Positions 27,942 through 37,105 of a stretch of 64,000 nucleotides of DNA are shown here, piece by piece. A program made the position numbers and the translations under genes. The stretch is from Erythrobacter sp. (lineage in GTDB: Bacteria; Pseudomonadota; Alphaproteobacteria; Sphingomonadales; Sphingomonadaceae). The notes beneath the pieces are model-generated. The model ran no database searches, was not told the origin of the DNA, and was given only the letters and a program-made list of their open reading frames with translations. The stretch spans positions 186,001-250,000 of the forward strand of contig NZ_JAMWYX010000005.1 of assembly GCF_024305245.1 (NCBI RefSeq), in the 5' to 3' direction. Each line of letters starts with the position of its first letter. Position 1 is the first letter of the stretch.

Positions 27942-28520
27942 ATGCTCAACCGCATTCGCGACATCCGCAAGGCCAAAGGCCTGACGCTGGCCGATCTCGC
28001 CGAGGCTTGCGAGCCGCCGACCACCGCGCAGACGATCGGGCGACTGGAAACCGGCACGCGCCAGCTGTCCCTGACATGGATGAACCGCATCGCCGCCGCT
28101 CTGGGTGTCGAACCGGCCAGCCTGATGCGGGCGGAGACGGGCGAGCCTGCTCGCATCGTCGCCGAACTCGCCGCAAACGGCGCGCAGGCGCTCGCCGCTC
28201 CGCGCGATGCCGTGTTGCCGAGCGAACTGGCCGCCGCCGACGGGCCTGCGCCGCTGGTGCTGCTGGTGAGCGAGAGCGTGGGCGAATACCGGCCGGGCGA
28301 CCTGCTGTGGCTGCGCCCGCTCGATCCCGAACACTCCGCCAGCGCAATGAACCGCGATTGCCTTGTCCCGCGATCCGGCGGGCGGTTCGCCTTCGGGCGG
28401 CTGATCGACCGGCGCGGCGCGCTGGTCGGGCTGCTGCCGCCGGGCGCGGGGCACAAACAGGTGGTGGTCGACAATCCGCCGTGGATTGCAGTGGCGACCA
28501 TGCTGGTCAGAACGCTTTAA
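27942..28520 (+). CDS. XRE-family transcriptional regulator with C-terminal peptidase-S24-like region
   Basis: A 192-residue protein with an N-terminal helix-turn-helix (RIRDIRKAKGLTLADLAEAC, then TIGRLETGTRQLSLTWMNRIA, residues about 1-60). The C-terminal half (VGEYRPGDLLWLRPLD, NRDCLVPRSGGRFAFGRLID) resembles the LexA/CI-like S24 fold without an obvious Ser-Lys dyad. It is divergent from the DUF6456 gene and is followed by a glycosyltransferase gene 26 bp later. The regulated genes are unknown. Confidence 0.85.
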   Translation: MLNRIRDIRKAKGLTLADLAEACEPPTTAQTIGRLETGTRQLSLTWMNRIAAALGVEPASLMRAETGEPARIVAELAANGAQALAAPRDAVLPSELAAADGPAPLVLLVSESVGEYRPGDLLWLRPLDPEHSASAMNRDCLVPRSGGRFAFGRLIDRRGALVGLLPPGAGHKQVVVDNPPWIAVATMLVRTL

Positions 28521-28546
28521 CGATCGCAGGACAAGGACTTCGCCCG

Positions 28547-29725
28547 GTGAAACACGTCCTCGCCCTTTCCACGCTCTATCCCAACCCGGCAAATCCGCGG
28601 TTCGGGACATTTGTCGCCCGTTCGCTGGAGGCGCTGGCGAAGCGCGGGGACTGGCGAGTCACGGTGATGAACCCGCTCGGCCTGCCGCCGCTGACGTTGG
28701 GGCGCTATCGCCCGCTGGCCGACCTGCCCGAACACAGCGAAGAGGGCGGGATCGCCATCCACCGCCCGCGCTTCACACTGATCCCGCGCATCGGCGCGCG
28801 CCGCAATGCCGGCGCAATCGCGCGCGCGGCGCTGCCGCTGGTGCAGCGCATCCATGCGGAAAATCCCATCGATGTGCTCGATGCGCAGTTCTTCTTCCCC
28901 GATGGACCGGCGGCCGCGATCATCGCGCGCGAGACGGGCCTGCCGCTGTCGATCAAGGCGCGGGGCAGCGATATCAGCTTCTGGGGGGAGCATGAGTTTG
29001 CCCGCCGGCAGATGCTGGACGCCGCCAATACCGCGACCGGGCTGCTGGCGGTCAGCCGCGATCTGGCCGGGCAGATGGCTGCGATGGGCATGGATGCGGC
29101 GAAAATCACAGTGCATTATACCGGCCTCGACCGTGACCGGTTCCGCCCGCTGGAACACACGCAATTGCGCGCCCAGCTAAGCCGCGAACTGGGTTTTGCC
29201 CTGCCCGACAATGCGCCGATGCTCGCCTGTGTGGCTGCGCTGATCGAACGCAAGGGTCAGGGGATCGCGATTGCCGCGCTCAACGACATCCCCGGCGCGC
29301 GGCTGGTGCTGGTCGGCAAGGGCGAGGACGAGGCGCGCCTGCGGGCGCTGGCGGCAAGCGGGGGCGTGGCCGAACGCGTGCATTTCGCCGGGTCGCTCGA
29401 TCACGACCTGATGCCGCTGGTGCTGTCGGCTGCCGATGTGATGGTGCTGCCGACGGTGAGCGAAGGGCTGGCCAATGCCTGGGTCGAGGCGCTCGCCTGC
29501 GGCACGCCGGTGGTGACGACCGATGTCGGCGGCGCGCGCGAATTGATCGTGAACGACACCGCCGGGCGGCTGGTGGAGCGCAACCCGGCAGCCGTGGCCG
29601 CCGGGATCAACGCGATCCTCAACGCCCCGCCCGCGCGGGAGGATGTCGCCGCGCTGACCGAGCAATTCAGCTGGGAAGCCAACGCCGCCGCGCTGGCAGC
29701 GCATTACGAGCGGCTGGCAGGCTGA
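28547..29725 (+). CDS. Glycosyltransferase family 4
   Basis: A 392-residue GT-B glycosyltransferase. The N-terminal acceptor domain begins KHVLALSTLYPNPANPRFGTFV, and the C-terminal nucleotide-sugar domain has VAALIERKGQGIAIAAL and ARLVLVGKGEDEARLRALA. The GT4 donor motif EGLANAWVEALACGTPVVTTDVGG holds the two key Glu residues. The start is GTG at 28547 behind AAGGAC. The substrate is unknown; an exopolysaccharide or glycolipid role is likely for the family. Confidence 0.9.
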   Translation: MKHVLALSTLYPNPANPRFGTFVARSLEALAKRGDWRVTVMNPLGLPPLTLGRYRPLADLPEHSEEGGIAIHRPRFTLIPRIGARRNAGAIARAALPLVQRIHAENPIDVLDAQFFFPDGPAAAIIARETGLPLSIKARGSDISFWGEHEFARRQMLDAANTATGLLAVSRDLAGQMAAMGMDAAKITVHYTGLDRDRFRPLEHTQLRAQLSRELGFALPDNAPMLACVAALIERKGQGIAIAALNDIPGARLVLVGKGEDEARLRALAASGGVAERVHFAGSLDHDLMPLVLSAADVMVLPTVSEGLANAWVEALACGTPVVTTDVGGARELIVNDTAGRLVERNPAAVAAGINAILNAPPAREDVAALTEQFSWEANAAALAAHYERLAG

Positions 29726-29729
29726 AGCC

Positions 29730-30707
29730 CTACGCCTCGCCGCGGGCGATCTTTTCCTGCCTGTCGAGCGCGCTTTCCTGCGGCACGAAGCTGGTCGAGG
29801 TCACGCCCATCCAGATCAGCAGCGGCCCCGCCAGATAGACGCTGGAATAGGTGCCGATGAACAGGCCTGCTGTGATCGCCGCGACCATGCCGAACAGGCT
29901 GGCCGGACCGAACAGCAGCAGCGGCATCAGCGCCACGAACAGCGTCAGCGAGGTCATGATAGTGCGCGCCAGCGTCTCGTTGACCGACAGATCGAGCAGT
30001 TCGGGCAGCGGCATCTTGCGGAACTTTTTCAGGTTCTCGCGGATGCGGTCATAGACCACGATGGTATCGTTCAGCGAATAGCCGATGATTGCGAGGATCG
30101 CAGCGACGATCTGCAGCCCGAACTCCATCTGCGTCAATGCGAACAGGCCGAGCGTGACCGAGACATCGTGGAACAGCGCAAACAGCGCGCCGACGCCGAA
30201 CTGCCATTCGAACCGGACCCAGATATAGATCGCCACCGCCACCATCGCCGCCAGCAGCGCGAGGATCGCCGAATCCCGGAATTCGCCTGCGACCTTGCCC
30301 GAAACGGTATCATTCCCATCGGTGCGCGCACCGGGATATTCCTCGCCGATGGCCGCGATCACGCGGTTGCCGATCTCGGTCGCGGCGCCGGGGGTATCCT
30401 CCGTACCCTCGGGCAAGGGGACGCGGATCGACACCTGATTGGGTGCGCCGAATTCCTGCACCACCGGCTCGCCGTAGCCGAGCCCACCGACCAACTCACG
30501 CAGGCCGGGGATCGGTGCTTGCTCACGCTCCTCGAAGGTCAGGCGCACTTCCTGCCCGCCAGCGAAATCGACGCCGAAATTGAGGCCGTTGACCAGCACC
30601 GCCGCCCAGCTGCCCACAATCAGCACGATGCTGAGCACGAAGAACGGCACGCGCAGTTTCAGGAATTTGATGTTGGTATCGTCGGGGACGAGCTTCAGGA
30701 GTTTCAT
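29730..30707 (-). CDS. secF: Protein translocase subunit SecF
   Basis: A 325-residue six-helix RND-like membrane protein that with SecD uses the proton gradient to help SecYEG export. Family stretches are NGLNFGVDFAGGQEVRLTF, ALFHDVSVTLGLFAL, GYSLNDTIVVYDRIRENL and ETLARTIMTSLTLFVAL. It starts 15 bp after the secD stop, in the usual yajC-secD-secF order. Normal length. Confidence 0.97.
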   Translation of the reverse strand: MKLLKLVPDDTNIKFLKLRVPFFVLSIVLIVGSWAAVLVNGLNFGVDFAGGQEVRLTFEEREQAPIPGLRELVGGLGYGEPVVQEFGAPNQVSIRVPLPEGTEDTPGAATEIGNRVIAAIGEEYPGARTDGNDTVSGKVAGEFRDSAILALLAAMVAVAIYIWVRFEWQFGVGALFALFHDVSVTLGLFALTQMEFGLQIVAAILAIIGYSLNDTIVVYDRIRENLKKFRKMPLPELLDLSVNETLARTIMTSLTLFVALMPLLLFGPASLFGMVAAITAGLFIGTYSSVYLAGPLLIWMGVTSTSFVPQESALDRQEKIARGEA

Positions 30708-30722
30708 CGGTCTCGCGCTCCT

Positions 30723-32321
30723 TCAGATAGCGATGTCATTGGGGCGCGCCCTGCGGAGCCACCCGGAAACCCACATGCGGGTCATGGTCACACCGGTGAA
30801 GACAGAGGTGAACAGGCCCACCACCAGCACCACCGCAAAGCCCTTTACCGGCCCCGAACCGAAGGCGAACAGCGCCACCCCGGCAATGAAGTTGGTGAGG
30901 TTGGCGTCCCAGATCGCGCGGCTGGCTTCCTTGTAGCCGGTTTCCACCGCGGCGATCACCTTGCGCCCGCGCCTTCGTTCTTCGCGGATGCGCTCGTTGA
31001 TCAGCACGTTGGCGTCCACCGCCGCGCCGATGGTGATAACGAACCCGGCGATCCCCGGCAGGGTCAGCGTTGCGTTGATCCCGGCCATGATGCCCAGCAG
31101 CATCAGAACGTTGAACACCAGCGCGATGGTGGAATAGACACCGAAGCGGCCATAGCTCGCCACCATCAATGCCACCACCGCAAGGCTGCCGATCATCATC
31201 GCCAGCAACCCGCGCCGGATCGAATCCGCGCCGAGATCCGGGCCGACAGTCCGCTCCTCGACGATCGCGAGATCGACCGGCAGCGCACCGGAATTCAGCG
31301 CGATCGCCAGTTCGTTCGCGCTTTCCGCAGTGAAGCTGCCCGAAATCTGCGCCCGTCCGCCAAGGATCGGCTCGTTGATCTCGGGCGTCGACAGGATCTG
31401 CTCATCGAGGATGATGGCGAACGGCCTGCCGGTATTCTCGCGCGTCAGTTTGGCGAACTTGGCCCCACCCTGCGCATCGAACACGATGTTGACGACGTTC
31501 TGGTTATTGGTCGGATCGACCCCGGCCTTGGCCTCGGTCAGATTGTCGCCGCGAATGCCGCCCAGACGGCGCACCGCTTCCGACCGGCCTGCCTGCGGCG
31601 TATCGGGAGCATAGGGAAAGACCTCACTGCCCGGGGGCGCGATGCCTGCCTGCACATTTTCCGGCAGGGCATTCAGATCGACCAGCTTGAATTCGAGCCG
31701 CGCGGTCTTGCCCAGCAGGCTCTTCAGCGCCTCGGGATCGTCGAGCCCCGGCACCTGCACCACGATGCGGGTGTCGCCCTGACGGATGATCGTCGGCTCA
31801 CGCGTGCCGAGTTCGTCGATCCGGCGGCGCACCACTTCGGTCGCGCTTTCCATCGCATCATTCAGCGCAGCCTCGATGCCCGCATCGGTCGGGGTGAGCA
31901 CCATGCGCTGCCCATCGACCACCGACAGGTCCCATTCGCGGGTCAGGTTCGCGCCCTGCATCACCGGTTCGAGCAGCCCGCGTGCGCGGTCGATATCGGC
32001 CGCGCTGTCGAGCATGAAGCTCATCCGGCCTTCACCGGTCGAAACGTCGCCGATGCGGATGCGCGGATTGGCATTGCGCATCAACTGGCGGACGGATTCT
32101 TCCATGTTTTCGAGCCGCTGGGCGCGGATATCCTCGGCCCTGGCTTCCAGCAGCAGGTGCGAACCGCCGGCCAGATCGAGCCCGAGATTGACCTGCGGAT
32201 TGGGCAGGTTCGACGGCCAGTCCACCCCCGCGACATTCGCGAGTGAAGGCAGCGACAGGATGGCCGCAGCCAGCGTGACGCCCCATAACCATATCATTTT
32301 CCAAAGCGGGAATTCGAGCAT
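30723..32321 (-). CDS. secD: Protein translocase subunit SecD
   Basis: A 532-residue membrane protein with the SecD start region VNLGLDLAGGSHLLLEAR and a large periplasmic domain including RRRIDELGTREPTIIRQG and RIVVQVPGLDDPEALK. Five C-terminal helices include GAAVDANVLINERIREE. It pulls substrate proteins across the membrane using the proton gradient. It is second in the yajC-secD-secF operon. Confidence 0.97.
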   Translation of the reverse strand: MLEFPLWKMIWLWGVTLAAAILSLPSLANVAGVDWPSNLPNPQVNLGLDLAGGSHLLLEARAEDIRAQRLENMEESVRQLMRNANPRIRIGDVSTGEGRMSFMLDSAADIDRARGLLEPVMQGANLTREWDLSVVDGQRMVLTPTDAGIEAALNDAMESATEVVRRRIDELGTREPTIIRQGDTRIVVQVPGLDDPEALKSLLGKTARLEFKLVDLNALPENVQAGIAPPGSEVFPYAPDTPQAGRSEAVRRLGGIRGDNLTEAKAGVDPTNNQNVVNIVFDAQGGAKFAKLTRENTGRPFAIILDEQILSTPEINEPILGGRAQISGSFTAESANELAIALNSGALPVDLAIVEERTVGPDLGADSIRRGLLAMMIGSLAVVALMVASYGRFGVYSTIALVFNVLMLLGIMAGINATLTLPGIAGFVITIGAAVDANVLINERIREERRRGRKVIAAVETGYKEASRAIWDANLTNFIAGVALFAFGSGPVKGFAVVLVVGLFTSVFTGVTMTRMWVSGWLRRARPNDIAI

Positions 32322-32376
32322 TGCGTCAGGGTCTCACGCGAAGGGATCGGCCAGTCGCCAGCGGCGCTTGGCGGTT

Positions 32377-32700
32377 TCAGTCGTTTGCCGGGGTGCCGCC
32401 GGGCGGGATGATGTCACCGATGGTCGCCTTGACCGCCTTGACGCGGACATTGGTGCCCAGTTCCAGTTCGACGAAGGTATCGTCGACCTTGAGCACCTTG
32501 CCCACCAACCCGCCAGCGGTGACGACCTGGTCGCCCTTCTTCATTCCGGCGACTTTCTGCTGATGTTCCTTCTGCCGCTTCATCTGCGGGCGGATGATCA
32601 GGAACCAGAAAATCAGGATCATGCCGACGATCGGCAGAAACCCTACCCACGAAGGCGGCCCGGCAGCAGCACCGGCGGCAGCGAGAAGATCGAATGTCAT
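32377..32700 (-). CDS. yajC: Preprotein translocase accessory subunit YajC
   Basis: A 107-residue single-pass membrane protein with helix VGFLPIVGMILIFWFLI followed by the YajC signature RPQMKRQKEHQQKVAGMKKGD, then QVVTAGGLVGKV. It associates with SecDF and starts the operon. Confidence 0.96.
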   Translation of the reverse strand: MTFDLLAAAGAAAGPPSWVGFLPIVGMILIFWFLIIRPQMKRQKEHQQKVAGMKKGDQVVTAGGLVGKVLKVDDTFVELELGTNVRVKAVKATIGDIIPPGGTPAND

Positions 32701-32902
32701 GCGATAAAACCCGTCAGGAACCCGTTGTCATCATGCAGAGCGCCGTCCACCCACCCCCGAAAAAGCGGCAGCACGGCCTGCGTCTGCGTTCAAGTGGGCG
32801 CGCCTAGCAGCAATGCAAGGGCGCGGCAATGTTGCTGGCAGCGTGGATGGCGAAGACCACCCGCTCCGCCTCCCTGCCCGCAACAAAGACTCCCAAACCC
32901 GC

Positions 32903-32931
32903 TTGCCAGCCAGCGGACGGCCCCCTATAGG
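32903..32931 (+). promoter_or_regulatory. Sigma-70-type promoter for tRNA-Pro
   Basis: TTGCCA (32903-32908) and TATAGG (32926-32931) are separated by exactly 17 bp and lie 16 bp before the mature tRNA. The rest of 32701-32902 shows no supported gene. Confidence 0.65.
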
Positions 32932-32947
32932 CGCCGCTCCACTGGAA

Positions 32948-33024
32948 CGGGACGTAGCGCAGCCTGGTAGCGCATCACACTGGGGGTGTGGGGGTCGGAG
33001 GTTCGAATCCTCTCGTCCCGACCA
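32948..33024 (+). tRNA. tRNA-Pro(GGG)
   Basis: A 77-nt tRNA with acceptor CGGGACG/CGTCCCG, D-arm GTAGCGCAGCCTGGTAGCGC, anticodon GGG in the loop CTGGGGG, T-arm GGTTCGAATCC and encoded CCA. The pattern is the standard bacterial tRNA-Pro. Confidence 0.97.
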
Positions 33025-33249
33025 GTGGTTTCCCCCCAAGCGTCCATCCCGCAGAATTCCTCGCCTTGGAGGAGTTGACGTATGCGGTTGGGACTTTCCG
33101 GATAAAGACAAGCCGCCATCGGCGGCGCTGTGACCAACCGGGGCGCGGCATTCCCCTACCTGATCCGCGCGTGTGCGCTCCGGCCGCGCGCGCGCTGGTA
33201 ACTCCATCAAACTATTGCCGTGCCCGCGATTCATCGCCAAGCCGCTCTG

Positions 33250-34578
33250 ATGAAGCTGATGCGCAACCCGATCCGGCTGGTGCCTAGTCTGTTTCTGCTC
33301 GCCATCGCGATTGGAACAGTGTTGCTCAGCCTGCCGATCGCGACGGCTGACGGCACCCCCGCACCTGTTCTGACCGCGCTGTTCACCGCCACATCCGCCG
33401 TCGCGGTGACGGGGTTGGTGGTGGTTGATACCGGCAGCTACTGGTCGCCGTTCGGGCAAGTGGCGATCCTGCTGATGTTCCAGATCGGCGGGCTGGGTAT
33501 CATGACCGCGGCGACTTTGTTCGGTCTCATCGCTGGTCGAGGGTTCGGCCTGCATGACCGCATGGCAACGCAGGTCGAGCGCGGCCGGCTGGAAACCGGC
33601 GATGCGCTGTCGGTGCTGAAGCTGGTATTTGCCATTACGATGGCGGTGGAGGCGGTGGTGGCCGCGATCCTAGCGGTGCGGATGGTGACGAGCTACGACA
33701 TGAATGTCGGCAGCGCCCTGTGGCACGGTGTGTTTCATGCGGTCAGCGCGTTCAACAATGCGGGCTTCTCCACCCACTCCGACAGCGTCATGGGATACCA
33801 GTCCGATCCGGTGATCCTTGTCCCGATCATGCTGGCAGTGATCCTGACCGCGCTCGGCTTTCCGGTGATGCAGGATTTGCGCGACAAGCGGTTCGCGTGG
33901 AAGCGCTGGTCGCTGCATTCCAAGGTGACCGTCTATGGCACAGCCGCGCTGCTGGCATTGGGGTTCGTCGCGATCCTCGCGATGGAATGGACCAATGCAG
34001 GAACGCTCGGCCCGATGAGCGTGGGCAGCAAATTGCTCAACGCCGCGTTCCATTCGGTCATGCCGCGCACGGCGGGCTTCAACAGCGTGGATGTCGGCGC
34101 ATTTCATGATCAGACGCTGATGGTCAATTACCTGCTGATGTTCATCGGCGGCGGCAGCGCGGGCACGGCGGGCGGGATTAAGGTGACGACCTTCATCGTG
34201 CTGTTCGCCATCGTCCTGTCCGAAGTGCTGGGCCGCCGCGATGCGGGCCTGTTCGACCGCCGCTTCGGCAGCGAGGTGGAACGGCAGGCGCTGACCGTGA
34301 CGGTGCTGGCGGCGAGCCTGATCTTCGCTGCAACCACCTATATCTCCTCGATCACCACCCTGCCGCTGCCGGACATTTTGTTCGAATGCATTTCCGCCTT
34401 CTCGACAGTCGGCCTGTCCACCGGCATCACGGCCGATCTTCCGCCATCCGCGCAGGTGGTGATTGTGCTGCTGATGTTCATCGGCCGGGTGGGAACAATT
34501 ACTGTCGCCACCGCGCTTGCTGTGGGACGGCCCGCGCGCCCCTATCGCTATCCCAAGGAGAACCTCATTGTCGGCTGA
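33250..34578 (+). CDS. ktrB: Potassium uptake membrane subunit of the Trk/Ktr family
   Basis: A 442-residue channel-like transporter with four pore-loop repeats. Selectivity Gly residues are visible in FTATSAVAVTGLVVV, HAVSAFNNAGFSTHS, HSVMPRTAGFNSVD and ISAFSTVGLSTGIT. The C-terminus MFIGRVGTITVATAL is typical of KtrB. The ATG at 33250 is chosen; a GTG 30 bp upstream is possible. The regulatory partner overlaps its 3' end. Length is nearer KtrB than TrkH. Confidence 0.92.
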   Translation: MKLMRNPIRLVPSLFLLAIAIGTVLLSLPIATADGTPAPVLTALFTATSAVAVTGLVVVDTGSYWSPFGQVAILLMFQIGGLGIMTAATLFGLIAGRGFGLHDRMATQVERGRLETGDALSVLKLVFAITMAVEAVVAAILAVRMVTSYDMNVGSALWHGVFHAVSAFNNAGFSTHSDSVMGYQSDPVILVPIMLAVILTALGFPVMQDLRDKRFAWKRWSLHSKVTVYGTAALLALGFVAILAMEWTNAGTLGPMSVGSKLLNAAFHSVMPRTAGFNSVDVGAFHDQTLMVNYLLMFIGGGSAGTAGGIKVTTFIVLFAIVLSEVLGRRDAGLFDRRFGSEVERQALTVTVLAASLIFAATTYISSITTLPLPDILFECISAFSTVGLSTGITADLPPSAQVVIVLLMFIGRVGTITVATALAVGRPARPYRYPKENLIVG

Positions 34579-35227
34579 CAAGCGCAAACCCGTTCTGGTT
34601 GTCGGTCTGGGCCGCTTCGGCGGCGCGGTCGCCCGGACGCTCACCAACATGGGCAGCGAAGTGCTGGGCATCGATAGCGACCCGCACTTTGTGCAGGAAT
34701 ACGCGGCCGACCTGACCAAGGTGGTCGAGGCCGATTGCACCGACGGCGATATGCTGCGGCAGCTGGGGGTCGCCGATTTCGAGGCGGCGGTGGTCGCCAT
34801 CGGCACCGATATCGAAGCCAGCGTGCTGACAGTGCTGGCGCTTGCCGATCTCGGCCTCACCAATATCTGGGCCAAGGCAAGCAATGCGAAACACGCCCGC
34901 ATTCTCGAACGCATCGGCGCGACCCACGTGGTGTTCCCCGAACAACGCATGGGCGAGCGCGTAGCGCACCTGCTGAACGAACGGCTGCTCGATTTCATCG
35001 CTTTCGGTGACGAGTTCGCGATTGCGCGCCTGTGCGCCCCGGACCCGATTGTCGGATTGCCGCTGGTGACCAGTGCGTGCCGCAAGAAATATCACGTGAC
35101 GGTGGTGGGGGTTAAGCGTGTGGGTGAGGACTTTATCCATGCCGTGCCCGACACGATCATCTTCCCCGACGATGAATTGGTGGTGTCGGGCCGGATCAAG
35201 GATATCGAACGCTTTTCCGCGATCTGA
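34568..35227 (+). CDS. ktrA: RCK-domain potassium uptake regulator (KtrA/TrkA type)
   Basis: A 219-residue cytoplasmic regulator with a Rossmann nucleotide-binding RCK_N domain (VLVVGLGRFGGAVARTL, acidic residue in GIDSD) and a C-terminal RCK_C domain (ARLCAPDPIVGLPL, then DTIIFPDDELVVSGR). It gates the KtrB channel by binding ATP/ADP or NAD(H). The start is TTG at 34568, eight bases behind AAGGAG, overlapping ktrB by 11 bp. A single RCK_N/RCK_C unit makes it KtrA-like rather than the duplicated TrkA. Confidence 0.92.
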   Translation: MSADKRKPVLVVGLGRFGGAVARTLTNMGSEVLGIDSDPHFVQEYAADLTKVVEADCTDGDMLRQLGVADFEAAVVAIGTDIEASVLTVLALADLGLTNIWAKASNAKHARILERIGATHVVFPEQRMGERVAHLLNERLLDFIAFGDEFAIARLCAPDPIVGLPLVTSACRKKYHVTVVGVKRVGEDFIHAVPDTIIFPDDELVVSGRIKDIERFSAI

Positions 35228-35316
35228 CCCGCCCCGGCTGTGATCAGCCCGCGCCTCGGCGTAGACTGGGCATAGGGGCGTCCGGTGTTCGAGTCGTCCT
35301 GATGGAAAGGAGTGCG

Positions 35317-35700
35317 ATGATGCTCGGCAATTCACCGCCCGTTTGCTTTGTGCTGGCCGCAGACATGGCCCGTGCGCGCAAATTCTACACCGACACGCTC
35401 GGCCTCACGCAAACCGGGGAAGACCCGTTTGCCGTGAGCTATGATCTGGCCGGCACGATGCTGCGCCTGACCAGGATCGAAGGGCATGAGCCCGGCCCGC
35501 ACACCGTGCTCGGCTGGCAGGTCGCCGATATTGCCGCGACCATGGACAAGCTGGCGGCCAAAGGCGTGACTTTCGAAATCTACGACGGTTTCGGACAGGA
35601 CGAACGCGGGGTGTGGACCGATCCCGGTTCCGGCACGCGGATCGCATGGTTCCACGATTCCGAAGGCAACAATCTCAGCCTGACGCAGTTCGGCGGCTAG
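35317..35700 (+). CDS. VOC/glyoxalase-superfamily protein
   Basis: A 127-residue protein with two beta-alpha-beta-beta-beta modules of the vicinal oxygen chelate fold (MARARKFYTDTLGL, then GWQVADIAATMDKLAAKGVTFE and IAWFHDSEGNNLSLTQ). Metal ligands of true glyoxalase I are incomplete, so a binding or resistance role is possible. Of several nearby ATGs, 35317 has GGAAAGGAG at proper distance. Its stop codon overlaps that of crtZ within the palindrome CTAG. Confidence 0.85.
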   Translation: MMLGNSPPVCFVLAADMARARKFYTDTLGLTQTGEDPFAVSYDLAGTMLRLTRIEGHEPGPHTVLGWQVADIAATMDKLAAKGVTFEIYDGFGQDERGVWTDPGSGTRIAWFHDSEGNNLSLTQFGG

Positions 35701-36194
35701 ATCTGCGCCTCGCGCACCACCGCGACGCCCGCTTCCTTCTGGCGCTTCAACTCCGCCTTCAGTTTGGCCGGATCGCGGGCGATGACGAAGCCGAAGCTGA
35801 CTCCGCCTTCCTTGCCGATGGTCGCATGGTGCAGCTTGTGCGCCTGCACCAGCCGCTTGGCATAGCCCTTGCGCGGCACCCACTTCCAGTAGCGCTGATG
35901 GACCAGTCCATCATGCACCAGCGTGTAGATCACCCCGTACAGCGTGATGCCGACCGCGAACCACCACAGCCAGTCCCAATAGAGCGAACCGTAGATATAC
36001 ATCGCGGCGTTGATCGTACCGAACACCACTGCGAACAGATCGTTCTTTTCCAGCACCTTGTCATGCGGTTCGTGGTGGTCGCGGTGCCAGCCCCAGCCCC
36101 AGCCATGCATGATGTACTTGTGCGCGACCCACGCGAACAGCTCCATGCCGATCAGCGACGATAATACGGTGAGGATGATTTCGAGCCAGCTCAT
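35697..36194 (-). CDS. crtZ: Beta-carotene hydroxylase CrtZ
   Basis: A 165-residue membrane di-iron hydroxylase that adds 3-hydroxyl groups to the beta-ionone rings of carotenoids. The His clusters are all present: HKYIMHG, HRDHHEPH, HDGLVHQR and HKLHHA. The start at 36194 overlaps the crtW stop by 4 bp (ATGA), so the two are translationally coupled. Together they convert beta-carotene to astaxanthin or intermediates. Confidence 0.95.
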   Translation of the reverse strand: MSWLEIILTVLSSLIGMELFAWVAHKYIMHGWGWGWHRDHHEPHDKVLEKNDLFAVVFGTINAAMYIYGSLYWDWLWWFAVGITLYGVIYTLVHDGLVHQRYWKWVPRKGYAKRLVQAHKLHHATIGKEGGVSFGFVIARDPAKLKAELKRQKEAGVAVVREAQI

Positions 36195-36976
36195 GCGGGC
36201 ACCTTTGCGATCGGTTCTGGCAGTTCGGTCTCGCCCACCCCGGCCCGTTTCGCCGCTGGCAAGCCCCACCACGGCACATCGGGCCGGTGATGGTGTTCGA
36301 GATGATAGCCGAAATGGAAGCAGGTGGCGAGGCTGGCCAGCGTGCCGAAATCATTGCTGCGGGCATTGTGCCGGTCGGCGAAGGGCTGACCTTCGCGGTG
36401 GCAGTGCGGGCGATAGGTGCCGAAATAGAACAATTGCAGCGACGAGGCCAAGGCGGGCAAGCCATAGAGCATGACGATCTGCGCCATCGGGATATCCAGC
36501 ACCAGCCAGTATATCCCGACCACGGTGTGCACGAACAGGATCGACCGCCAGCCGAAATAGCGCCGGAAAAAGGTCGCATACCAGCGCTTGAAATCGCCCG
36601 GATTATGCTCGTCGAAATCGGGATCGCCGGCGCGGCCCGACAGCTTGTGATGGGCGAAATGGGCATCGCGCAACTGCTTCCACGCGAAGCCCGCATACAG
36701 GAACAGCAGCACCGCGCCGATCGCCCCGTTGAGCTTCGGCTTGCCCGGCACAAGAGTGCCATGCATCGCATCATGGCAGACGATGAACACGCCAACCGAA
36801 AGCCAGCACTGCACCATGGCCGCCGCCAGCGCGATGGGCCAGTTGGTCCACGACAATTCGAACACGAACATGCCCCAGGCGTGAATGCCCAGCCAGCTTC
36901 CGGCAATCGCCAGCGCCAGCACAAGGCCGATCGTGCCTTGCTGCGCGCGGGCAGGAAGGGTGAAGTGCGGGTTCAT
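36191..36976 (-). CDS. crtW: Beta-carotene 4-ketolase CrtW
   Basis: A 261-residue membrane oxygenase that introduces 4-keto groups on beta-carotene or zeaxanthin. His-box motifs HDAMHG, HFAHHK and HFGYHLEHHHRPDVPWWGLP are intact. The ATG at 36976 was chosen because the upstream extension is polar and atypical. It heads the crtW-crtZ pair. Early carotenoid genes (crtE, crtB, crtI, crtY) are not in the window and must lie elsewhere. Confidence 0.95.
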   Translation of the reverse strand: MNPHFTLPARAQQGTIGLVLALAIAGSWLGIHAWGMFVFELSWTNWPIALAAAMVQCWLSVGVFIVCHDAMHGTLVPGKPKLNGAIGAVLLFLYAGFAWKQLRDAHFAHHKLSGRAGDPDFDEHNPGDFKRWYATFFRRYFGWRSILFVHTVVGIYWLVLDIPMAQIVMLYGLPALASSLQLFYFGTYRPHCHREGQPFADRHNARSNDFGTLASLATCFHFGYHLEHHHRPDVPWWGLPAAKRAGVGETELPEPIAKVPA

Positions 36977-37105
36977 GTCAAAAGGATACGGACGCGCGGG
37001 CCATAGGGACGCGTATAGAACCTGCGCGCAAAGTGGCAATCGGGTTTGCACAATGCGGCGGCCCCGCGCCGGTGCGGCGAGACGGAAACAGGTGACGCCG
37101 CAGGT

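Noticed and set aside
33082..33105. Seven-codon frame (MRLGLSG) with a perfect GGAGGAG site between tRNA-Pro and ktrB
   Set aside because: No attenuator hairpin with T-run follows and no codon run hints at a leader peptide; probably chance.
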